Assembly: GCF_946479975.1 (NCBI RefSeq)
Contig: NZ_CAMLIX010000147.1
Span: 1-13,351 of the forward strand
From: an uncultured Flavobacterium sp.
GTDB taxonomy: Bacteria; Bacteroidota; Bacteroidia; Flavobacteriales; Flavobacteriaceae
DNA: 13,351 nt
Direction: 5' to 3'
Shown: piece by piece, positions 1 through 5,351 of the stretch
How positions within the stretch are numbered: position 1 is the stretch's first letter
Layout of the letters: every line of letters starts with the position of its first letter
The notes under the pieces: model-generated
What the model was told of the DNA's origin: nothing
The model's input: only the letters and a program-made list of their open reading frames with translations
The model's database searches: none
Program-made: the position numbers and the translations under genes

Positions 1-316
1 TTCTAGCATTAAAGATTTCTCCGGATTCAGTTTCGATTTCAAAACCATTTTCAGTTTTAATGGCTTTTATCGCAAGTCCATTATAAAATTGAACCGTTTT
101 ATAAATATCAACTTGTAATTTGGCTTTCGCCGAAATAACAGCGGGCTTTTCACCGTCTTGTGTAATGAAATTATGAGAATGCGGCGTTTGTCTGTTGCAA
201 GGCAAACCGCTGTCGATTACCAAAACCTGACGCAAAGCGCGTCCTAAACTCATTGCAGCCGATAAACCGCTGTAACTTCCACCAACAATAATTACGTCAA
301 AACTCTTATTTTCCAT
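1..316 (-). CDS. NAD(P)/FAD-dependent oxidoreductase, thioredoxin-reductase-like (N-terminal 105 residues, runs off the window)
   Basis: The reverse strand reads from an ATG at 316 to the window edge without a stop. The first residues form a strand followed by the FAD dinucleotide-binding motif GGSYSGLSAA (residues 12-21), a Rossmann beta-alpha-beta start. The stretch CNRQTPHSHNFITQDGE (40-56) is typical of the small thioredoxin-reductase-like oxidoreductases of Bacteroidota. The protein is therefore a soluble flavin reductase or oxidase of unknown substrate. The redox CxxC of true thioredoxin reductases would lie beyond the visible part, so it cannot be judged. The gene starts 10 bases after the MerC-like stop codon on the same strand, so the two are probably co-transcribed from the Fur-box promoter region. 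The visible part fits the family well; the exact role is unknown. Confidence 0.85.
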   Translation of the reverse strand, partial: MENKSFDVIIVGGSYSGLSAAMSLGRALRQVLVIDSGLPCNRQTPHSHNFITQDGEKPAVISAKAKLQVDIYKTVQFYNGLAIKAIKTENGFEIETESGEIFNAR

Positions 317-326
317 AACTAATATT

Positions 327-680
327 TTAATGATTGTGTTTTCTGTGTAATTTATAATTGATTAAATGCCCAATGATCATTCCGATCCCTCCAACATACA
401 GTAGATCCAAGTGAATTTCTAAAATTAAATCGGTCAAAATACTGATCCAAATCAAACTCATTGAAACTATCAAAATTGAAGAAACCAAGAGACTTGATTT
501 TTTCGTAATTTTGAGAATTGCAAATGAACCTATTGAAGCAAAGATTAAATCGACAATCGGGTTGTGACTTAAACCTAAAGGAAGAATTGTTATAAGCGGA
601 AAAATTAAACAATGAACCAAGCAAAGAGTCGCGCTCGAAATTCCTAAGATATCATAAAAAGGTGTCGTTATTTTCTTCAT
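327..680 (-). CDS. MerC-domain small membrane protein
   Basis: This is a 117-residue, very hydrophobic protein with about four membrane segments. The first segment carries CLVHC (residues 20-24), the paired-Cys pattern of MerC-family inner-membrane proteins, which bind or move thiophilic metal ions. The C-terminus is short and His-rich (KLHRKHNH), and the C-terminal Cys pair of classical mercury-resistance MerC is absent. No merA, merR or merT is nearby, so mercury resistance is not supported. The gene diverges from a Fur-family regulator across a spacer with two Fur-type boxes, and a TAnnTTTG -7 element overlaps one box. A metal-starvation-controlled transport or trafficking role, possibly for zinc, is inferred. 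The family call is fairly firm; the substrate is unknown. Confidence 0.8.
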   Translation of the reverse strand: MKKITTPFYDILGISSATLCLVHCLIFPLITILPLGLSHNPIVDLIFASIGSFAILKITKKSSLLVSSILIVSMSLIWISILTDLILEIHLDLLYVGGIGMIIGHLINYKLHRKHNH

Positions 681-699
681 TTTGTGTACTTTTGACTAA

Positions 700-714
700 T
701 GCAATATTGTTGCA
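700..714. promoter_or_regulatory. Fur-type operator, box 1
   Basis: TGCAATATTGTTGCA is an inverted repeat (TGCAA, five bases, TTGCA) of 15 bp with the 7-1-7 size typical of Fur-family sites. It overlaps the end of the predicted -7 element of the minus-strand MerC-like gene and covers its likely transcription start, a natural repressor position. Confidence 0.65.
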
Positions 715-720
715 AATATA
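713..720 (-). promoter_or_regulatory. Bacteroidota-type -7 element for the MerC-like gene
   Basis: On the minus strand this reads TATATTTG, an exact match to the Bacteroidota -7 consensus TAnnTTTG. It lies about 33 bases before the start codon. A TTG about 17-18 bases upstream may serve as the -33 element. Box 1 overlaps its 3' end. Confidence 0.55.
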
Positions 721-735
721 CATATTAAAACCATA

Positions 736-750
736 TGCAACATAGTTGCG
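736..750. promoter_or_regulatory. Fur-type operator, box 2
   Basis: TGCAACATAGTTGCG repeats the TGCAA-N5-TTGC pattern of box 1 with one arm base changed. It starts 36 bp after box 1 and ends 22 bp before the fur-family start codon. It is well placed to autoregulate that gene and to act with box 1 on both divergent transcripts. Confidence 0.62.
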
Positions 751-772
751 TTAAATTTTTTAATTTATAAAA

Positions 773-1165
773 ATGAAAACAACACGCAATACTACAGCGA
801 AAACAGCAGTATTAGAAGTATTTGAGAAATCTAAAACGGCTTTGTCTCACACTGAAATTCAAAAACAATTGAATGATGTCTGCGATCGCGTAACTATTTA
901 TAGAATTTTAGATCGTCTAGTAAATGATGATGTCATTCATAAAATTTCAAATCTAGACGGAACCGTAAAATATGCAAAATGCAATCACTCGCATCAGCGC
1001 GTGCACATTCATAATCATGCACATTTTAGCTGTGAAAACTGTCATGAGATTACTTGTTTGGAAAATGTGAAGCCCAGTTATATTATGCCGCACAATTATA
1101 AAGTAAACGAAATAAACTTTACACTTTCAGGATTGTGTCCAAAATGTTTGAATTCTAACATTTAA
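773..1165 (+). CDS. Fur-family metal-responsive transcriptional repressor (Zur-like candidate)
   Basis: The 130-residue length is normal for the Fur family. The N-terminal winged helix contains the recognition segment DRVTIYRILDRLV (38-50). The dimerisation domain has a His-rich stretch (HSHQRVHIHNHAHF, 72-85), CENC at 87-90 and CPKC at 122-125. These two CxxC pairs form the structural zinc site typical of Fur and Zur. The family assignment is firm; which metal is sensed is not visible from the sequence alone. The divergent MerC-like gene and boxes unlike the iron Fur box favour a Zur-like role, but iron or another metal is possible. Two inverted repeats just upstream indicate autoregulation. 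The Nramp gene follows after a 74-base gap with its own promoter. Confidence 0.92.
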   Translation: MKTTRNTTAKTAVLEVFEKSKTALSHTEIQKQLNDVCDRVTIYRILDRLVNDDVIHKISNLDGTVKYAKCNHSHQRVHIHNHAHFSCENCHEITCLENVKPSYIMPHNYKVNEINFTLSGLCPKCLNSNI

Positions 1166-1166
1166 C

Positions 1167-1184
1167 TTTTAGACAAGACTAAAA
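1167..1184. promoter_or_regulatory. Candidate DtxR/MntR-type operator upstream of the Mn transporter
   Basis: TTTTAGacaagaCTAAAA is an 18-bp inverted repeat with perfect 6-bp arms, resembling the TTAG...CTAA core of DtxR-family boxes. It ends 5 bp before the predicted -33 element of the Nramp gene, whose downstream neighbour is a DtxR-family regulator. Binding has not been shown. Confidence 0.55.
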
Positions 1185-1189
1185 ATATT

Positions 1190-1220
1190 GTTGAGCGAAT
1201 ATAATTTTTCTATATATTTG
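1190..1220 (+). promoter_or_regulatory. Bacteroidota-type promoter of the Nramp gene
   Basis: The -7 element TATATTTG (1213-1220) matches TAnnTTTG exactly. A TTG at 1191-1193 lies 19 bases upstream, the spacing expected for the -33 element. The start codon is 19 bases downstream of the -7 box, giving a leader of roughly 14 bases. Confidence 0.65.
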
Positions 1221-1239
1221 GAAAACCAATATTTTAACA

Positions 1240-3108
1240 ATGAGCAAATCATTAGAAGAAGTCCACGAATCCGTTTCTACAGAACATAAAAAAACAGGTT
1301 TCCGCAAAATATTAGCCTTTTTAGGTCCCGCCTATTTAGTAAGCGTTGGTTATATGGATCCGGGAAACTGGGCGACAGATATTGCCGGCGGAAGTCAGTT
1401 TGGCTACACTTTAGTTTGGGTTTTGCTGATGAGTAACTTAATGGCTTTGCTTTTGCAGAGTTTAAGCGCAAGACTTGGAATTGTTACCCAGCGAGATCTA
1501 GCACAAGCTTCGAGAGAGACGTATTCAAAATACATCAACTATATTTTATATTTTCTGGCAGAAATTGCAATTGCAGCCTGCGATCTTGCAGAAGTTCTCG
1601 GAATGGCAATTGGAATTAACCTTCTTTTCGGAATTCCGTTGCTTGAAGCAGTTCTAATTACCGTTCTAGATACCTTTTTACTGCTTTTCCTGATCAATAA
1701 AGGAATTCGTAAAATGGAAGCTTTCATTATTGCTTTGGTTGCGATAATTGGCTTTTCTTTCATTTTTGAAATGATTTTTGCCGAACCAGAAATGCATAAA
1801 GTTGTGGCCGGACTTATTCCATCTATTCCAAATTCGGCTGCTTTGTATATTGCAATCGGAATTATTGGAGCAACTGTTATGCCTCATAATTTATACCTGC
1901 ATTCATCTTTGGTGCAAACCAGAAAATTTGACCGAACTCCAGCGGGAATCAAACAAGCTTTAAAATATAATTTTATAGATTCTACCATTGCATTAAATCT
2001 TGCCTTTTTTGTAAACGCAGCAATTCTAATTCTCGCTGCAGCCACTTTCCACAAAAACGGAATGTATGAAGTTGCGGAAATTCAGGATGCACACAAATTT
2101 TTAGAACCTCTTTTAGGAACAAAATGGGCGCCAGCTTTATTCGCCATCGCGCTTATCGCTGCGGGACAAAGTTCGACCGTAACAGGAACGCTTGCCGGAC
2201 AAATTGTAATGGAAGGTTATCTTCACTTTAGAATCCAGCCTTGGGTCCGCCGAATTATTACACGTTTAATTGCTATTATTCCTGCTGTAATTGTGATTTC
2301 GATTTATGGTGAAAGCGTCACTGGAAAACTCTTAATTCTGAGTCAGGTTATTTTGAGTTTACAATTAGGTTTTGCCATTATTCCGCTGATTCACTTTGTG
2401 AGCGATAAATCCAAAATGAACGGTTTTCATATTTCCAAAACCACTCAGGTAGTTTCGTGGATTATCGCTGCAATTATTGTTTCTCTAAATGCTAAATTAG
2501 TTTACGACGAAATTACTTCTTGGTTAGAAAGTTCGAACCATCCTATTATTCTTTGGCTTACCGTTGTTCCGTTGGCTTTTGGATTTTTAGGTTTACTGTT
2601 GTATATTATTTTCAATCCTTTTATCGCAAAAGCGAAAAATAAAAACATAAATCATTCGCCTCATAATCTAAAATTGAAATTTTCTCCAAGAGAAAGTCGA
2701 AGCATAAAAAACATAGCGGTTTCTGTAGATTTTTCGAATGCCGATGAAGCTGCTTTAAACAAAGCCTTCGAATTGGGCGGCATTGACACCGAATATACGC
2801 TTATTCACATTGTAGAAACCGTTGGAGCTTTAATGTACGGCGTTCATGTTCACGATCATGAAACCACTATTGACGAAAAACTACTATTGGAATATGTGGA
2901 AATTCTTTCCGAAAAGGGATTCAAAATCAAAACAGAACTTGGATTTGGAAAACCAAACAAAGTAATTCCGAAAATTATAAACGAAGGCAATTTCGACATT
3001 CTCGTCATGGGAACCCACGGCCACACTGGATTAAAAGATATTTTATTCGGTACAACCGTAGACAAATTGAGACATAAAATTTCGATACCTTTGTTGATTG
3101 TAAAATGA
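1240..3108 (+). CDS. mntH: Nramp-family divalent metal (Mn2+/Fe2+) transporter with C-terminal universal-stress domain
   Basis: The 622-residue protein has two parts. Residues 1 to about 465 form an Nramp proton-coupled metal transporter with about 11 membrane segments, including the metal-binding motifs DPGN (40-43, first segment) and MPHNLYLHSS (214-223, sixth segment). Residues 488-622 form a USP-like cytosolic domain with the ATP-binding pattern G-x2-G-x9-G-T (G591, G594, G604, T605). Plain MntH proteins are about 400-450 residues, so the tail is an extra domain in one unbroken frame. The fusion could let ATP or nucleotide state influence metal uptake; that is inferred. It is followed by a MntR-like gene and preceded by a palindrome of DtxR-box type, so Mn2+ is the likeliest substrate. 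The symbol marks the transporter family; the fusion is longer than classical MntH. Confidence 0.9.
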   Translation: MSKSLEEVHESVSTEHKKTGFRKILAFLGPAYLVSVGYMDPGNWATDIAGGSQFGYTLVWVLLMSNLMALLLQSLSARLGIVTQRDLAQASRETYSKYINYILYFLAEIAIAACDLAEVLGMAIGINLLFGIPLLEAVLITVLDTFLLLFLINKGIRKMEAFIIALVAIIGFSFIFEMIFAEPEMHKVVAGLIPSIPNSAALYIAIGIIGATVMPHNLYLHSSLVQTRKFDRTPAGIKQALKYNFIDSTIALNLAFFVNAAILILAAATFHKNGMYEVAEIQDAHKFLEPLLGTKWAPALFAIALIAAGQSSTVTGTLAGQIVMEGYLHFRIQPWVRRIITRLIAIIPAVIVISIYGESVTGKLLILSQVILSLQLGFAIIPLIHFVSDKSKMNGFHISKTTQVVSWIIAAIIVSLNAKLVYDEITSWLESSNHPIILWLTVVPLAFGFLGLLLYIIFNPFIAKAKNKNINHSPHNLKLKFSPRESRSIKNIAVSVDFSNADEAALNKAFELGGIDTEYTLIHIVETVGALMYGVHVHDHETTIDEKLLLEYVEILSEKGFKIKTELGFGKPNKVIPKIINEGNFDILVMGTHGHTGLKDILFGTTVDKLRHKISIPLLIVK

Positions 3109-3113
3109 AGTTG

Positions 3114-3204
3114 CTAAGATGCTAAGCTACTAAGATGCTAAGGTTTTTAAGCCTTAAAAGAAAACTTAGAAGCTTAGAAACTTAGGAGCTTAGAAGCTTA
3201 AAAA
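3114..3204. repeat. Inverted element built of 8-nt units between the transporter and mntR
   Basis: The left half has four 8-nt units beginning CTAAG (3114, 3122, 3130, 3138). The right half has four beginning CTTAG and a fifth beginning CTTAA (3165, 3173, 3181, 3189, 3197). The halves are roughly reverse complements, separated by about 19 bases, and can fold into a long imperfect hairpin. The right arm ends 3 bases before the mntR start codon, so it occupies the place of the ribosome binding site. Confidence 0.8.
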
Positions 3205-3207
3205 TAA

Positions 3208-3861
3208 ATGACTTTCTCAGAAGAAAATTACCTAAAATCTATCTATCACTTAACGGCGGCTTTAGAAACAGAAGTCAGTACAAATGCTATTGCGGAAATT
3301 ATGGAAACGAAAGCTTCCTCTGTAACCGATATGCTTAAAAAACTGGCAGAGAAAGATTTAGTTAATTACAAAAAATACCAAGGTGTTTCGCTAACAGATA
3401 ACGGAAAACTAGCTGCCAAAATGATTGTGAGAAAACATCGCCTTTGGGAAGTGTTTTTGGTTGAAAAACTAAATTTCAGCTGGGATGAAGTTCACGATAT
3501 TGCTGAGCAATTGGAACACATTAAATCGGAACAATTGATCAATCGTTTGGATGATTTTCTTGGAAATCCGACTGAAGATCCGCATGGAGATCCAATTCCA
3601 GATGCGAACGGCCGAATCATTAAAATCGAAAAACAGCTTTTATCTGAATTAGAAGAAAATCAAACCGGAATTTGTGTGGGTGTTAAAGATACTTCATCAG
3701 AGTTTTTGAAATATCTGGACAAACAAGGAATCGCTTTGGGTTCTAAAATTGAATTTTTGTCTAAAGAATCTTTCGATTTATCGGTACGAATTAAAGTCAA
3801 TGAAAGAGAATTGTCAATTTCGAATAAAATTGCTTCTAATTTGTTTGTGAAGCTGATTTAG
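3208..3861 (+). CDS. DtxR/MntR-family metal-dependent transcriptional regulator
   Basis: The 217 residues show the full family layout. There is an N-terminal winged helix (about 5-65), a metal-binding dimerisation domain (about 70-140) with RKHRLWE and VHDIAEQLEH, the family signature HGDPIP (126-131), and a C-terminal FeoA/SH3-like domain (about 150-217). By alignment with DtxR, H77, E81, H96, E103 and H104 match metal ligands. The DtxR Cys102 position is Glu100, as in manganese-type MntR. The DtxR Met10 or MntR Asp8 position is Asn7. The Glu points to Mn2+ sensing. Its gene lies directly behind the Nramp transporter, which it probably represses when Mn is plentiful. Its leader is formed by a repeat element, so it is likely translated from a shared transcript. 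Confidence 0.9.
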   Translation: MTFSEENYLKSIYHLTAALETEVSTNAIAEIMETKASSVTDMLKKLAEKDLVNYKKYQGVSLTDNGKLAAKMIVRKHRLWEVFLVEKLNFSWDEVHDIAEQLEHIKSEQLINRLDDFLGNPTEDPHGDPIPDANGRIIKIEKQLLSELEENQTGICVGVKDTSSEFLKYLDKQGIALGSKIEFLSKESFDLSVRIKVNERELSISNKIASNLFVKLI

Positions 3862-3872
3862 AATATATATTC

Positions 3873-3918
3873 CGCAGAGATACGCGGAGATTTTTCACAG
3901 AGATACACAGAGATTTTT
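3873..3918. repeat. Tandem duplication of a 23-nt unit downstream of mntR
   Basis: Units 3873-3895 and 3896-3918 match at 20 of 23 positions. Each is itself made of two related 10-nt pieces of the form CRCAGAGATA/CRCRGAGAT followed by Ts. It lies 11 bases after the mntR stop and just before the 40-bp palindrome. It resembles low-complexity spacer repeats seen elsewhere in this window. Confidence 0.75.
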
Positions 3919-3921
3919 TTT

Positions 3922-3961
3922 TCAGGCTGAGCGTCCCGAAGCTTCGGGACGCTCAGCCTGA
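3922..3961. repeat. Perfect 40-bp GC-rich palindrome, REP-like
   Basis: The 40 bases equal their own reverse complement, centred on AAGCTT between 3941 and 3942. Each arm contains CAGGCTGAGCGTCCCGAAG, far more GC-rich than the surroundings. It lies between two convergent genes. Eight to nine Ts come before it on the plus strand and none follow it on either strand, so it does not look like a standard intrinsic terminator. It could still block or stabilise both transcripts. Confidence 0.88.
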
Positions 3962-3992
3962 CAAACGAGTGATATGAACTCTAGAAAATCAA

Positions 3993-4391
3993 TTAAACAA
4001 TTCCTTTTTCAATCATTTCCAGCATTACTGGCGAAGCATTTTTAAACGTTGGTGCCTGCTCGATAATACTTCCAGCATTCTTTTTATTTACTTTGAAAGT
4101 AACGTCCTCATTTGTTGTAAACAAAAGTGCCGTTAAAAATGGATTTTTAATATAAGTTCCCAAAACTAATAAAGCTTCATCTAAAGTATGAATGCTCTCG
4201 ATTTCTTCTGTTTTGTAACGCGTGGTTAATGAAATCGAAAACGTATTATCTTCATTTAATACAAGTCTGAAATAGATGTTTTTGATTTCGGTGTCACCTA
4301 TTGTTTTCGCCAAAGTCAGTTTTGCGAAAGTTCCAGATTGGATGCTTTCTTTAACTCGTTCACAAAAAAGGGCAAATATTGGTTCGTACAT
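3993..4391 (-). CDS. Hypothetical protein, 132 residues, no recognised family
   Basis: An open frame runs from an ATG at 4391 to a TAA at 3993. The product is soluble, with no signal peptide or membrane segment. The N-terminal part (1-50) looks helix then strand (KLTLAKTIGD, NIYFRLVLNEDN). The middle has alternating strands and helices (FSISLTTRYKTEEI, LDEALLVLGTYI, DVTFKVNKK). The C-terminus is a short helix (MLEMIEKGIV). Codon use fits its neighbours, and no shadow gene competes on the other strand, so it is probably real. It stands alone between two repeat-filled spacers and its start codon is 8 bases from one of them. It may be the N-terminal module of a larger family found elsewhere, but that could not be confirmed. 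Confidence 0.7.
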   Translation of the reverse strand: MYEPIFALFCERVKESIQSGTFAKLTLAKTIGDTEIKNIYFRLVLNEDNTFSISLTTRYKTEEIESIHTLDEALLVLGTYIKNPFLTALLFTTNEDVTFKVNKKNAGSIIEQAPTFKNASPVMLEMIEKGIV

Positions 4392-4399
4392 TTCTTTTT

Positions 4400-4429
4400 A
4401 AGATTCTAAGGTTCTGAGATACTAAGAGG
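4400..4429. repeat. Short tandem units of CTAAG type upstream of the 132-residue gene
   Basis: The 30 bases repeat the motif AAGATTCT/AAGGTTCTG/AGATACT/AAGAGG at about 8-nt intervals. The units resemble those at 3114-3204 but have no complementary right arm here. The block lies 8 bases before the start codon of the minus-strand gene ending at 4391. Confidence 0.55.
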
Positions 4430-4457
4430 CAAAGTTTTTATCCTCTTGTGTTATTAT

Positions 4458-4553
4458 TTAACCGCAAAGTTCGCAAAGATTTACGCAAGGTTCGCAAAGT
4501 TTTTTAATTTTCTTTGTGTGCTTTGCGTAAACCCTTGCGAACTTTGCGGTTAA
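4458..4553. repeat. Long imperfect hairpin of GCAAAG units downstream of the enoyl-CoA hydratase gene
   Basis: Two 42-base arms (4458-4499 and 4512-4553) are close reverse complements around a 12-base T-rich loop. The outer 19 bases of each arm pair perfectly. Each arm contains several copies of CGCAAAG or CGCAAGG. The stem starts 6 bases after the hydratase stop codon, so it would form the 3' end of that transcript. No U-tract follows on the minus strand. Confidence 0.88.
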
Positions 4554-4559
4554 GAAAAT

Positions 4560-5342
4560 TTATTTTCCTGTAAATTCTGCTTTACGTTTTTCTAAAAAGG
4601 CTGTAGTTCCTTCTTTAAAATCCTGCGTTCCAAAGCATTCTCCAAAGGATTTGATTTCGGTATCAAATCCATTTTTACCGTCTTTAAAATTAGCATTGAT
4701 GGATTTTATTGCTTTTCCAATGGCAAACGGAGCATTTTTGATGATTTTATGGGCAATAACTGTCGTAAACGACAAAAGTTCTGCCTGCGACACAATGTGA
4801 TTCACTAAACCGTATTCTTTTGCTTCTTCGGCAGAAATCATTGCGGCAGTCATAATCATTTCCATTGCACGACCTTTTCCAACTAATTGTGGCAAACGCT
4901 GTGTTCCTCCATAACCAGGAATTAATCCTAAAGTAACTTCTGGTAATCCCATTTTTGCATTGTCTGAAGCAACTCTAAAATGACAAGCCATAGCTAATTC
5001 TAATCCGCCTCCAAGGGCAAAACCATTAATCGCTGCAATAACGGGTTTTTTCAAATTTTCGATAAAATCAAAAAGAGATTCTTGTCCTTCGCCAGCTAAT
5101 TGTGCTCCTTCAACAGTAGTATAATTGGCAAATTCCGAAATATCAGCTCCAGCTACAAATGCTTTTTCGCCGCTTCCGGTTATAATAATAACGCGAACAT
5201 TTTCATCGTTTCCTAAAGCATTTACTGCATTACTTAAATCACTAATTGTAGCTTTATTTAAAGCATTCAATTTTGTAGGTCTGTTAATGGTAACCGTCGC
5301 TACTTTTTCTTCGATCGAAATTAAAATATTTTCGTAATTCAT
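4560..5342 (-). CDS. Enoyl-CoA hydratase/isomerase (crotonase family)
   Basis: The 260-residue length is standard for a crotonase. The oxyanion-hole segment AFVAGADISEF (61-71) and the helix segment ALGGGLELAMACH (109-121) are present. Both catalytic glutamates of true enoyl-CoA hydratases are there: Glu115 in GGGLE and Glu135 in LPEVTLGLIPGYGGTQRL, with the expected 20-residue spacing. The enzyme should hydrate 2-trans-enoyl-CoA to 3-hydroxyacyl-CoA in the cytosol, in beta-oxidation or amino-acid breakdown; short-chain substrates are likely but not certain. The gene starts 9 bases after the stop of the upstream histidine kinase and is probably co-transcribed with it. No other fatty-acid genes are nearby. 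Its 3' end runs into the 4458-4553 hairpin. Confidence 0.93.
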   Translation of the reverse strand: MNYENILISIEEKVATVTINRPTKLNALNKATISDLSNAVNALGNDENVRVIIITGSGEKAFVAGADISEFANYTTVEGAQLAGEGQESLFDFIENLKKPVIAAINGFALGGGLELAMACHFRVASDNAKMGLPEVTLGLIPGYGGTQRLPQLVGKGRAMEMIMTAAMISAEEAKEYGLVNHIVSQAELLSFTTVIAHKIIKNAPFAIGKAIKSINANFKDGKNGFDTEIKSFGECFGTQDFKEGTTAFLEKRKAEFTGK

Positions 5343-5351
5343 GACGCTGGT

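Noticed and set aside
327..680. Mercury-resistance operon
   Set aside because: Only a MerC-like protein is present; no merA, merT, merP or MerR regulator is in the window, and the C-terminal Cys pair is missing.
1166..1239. Mn-sensing (yybP-ykoY) riboswitch before the Nramp gene
   Set aside because: The predicted leader is only about 14 bases and no such structure is visible.
2640..2720. Frameshift or gene fusion error joining Nramp and USP
   Set aside because: The frame is continuous with sensible codons through the linker, and the USP motif is intact.
3114..3204. CRISPR-like array
   Set aside because: Units are 8 nt without spacers and the two halves are in opposite orientation; no cas genes are present.
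3922..3961. Palindrome as an intrinsic terminator
   Set aside because: The T-run is upstream on the plus strand and becomes an A-run after the stem on the minus strand, so no U-tract follows the hairpin in either direction.
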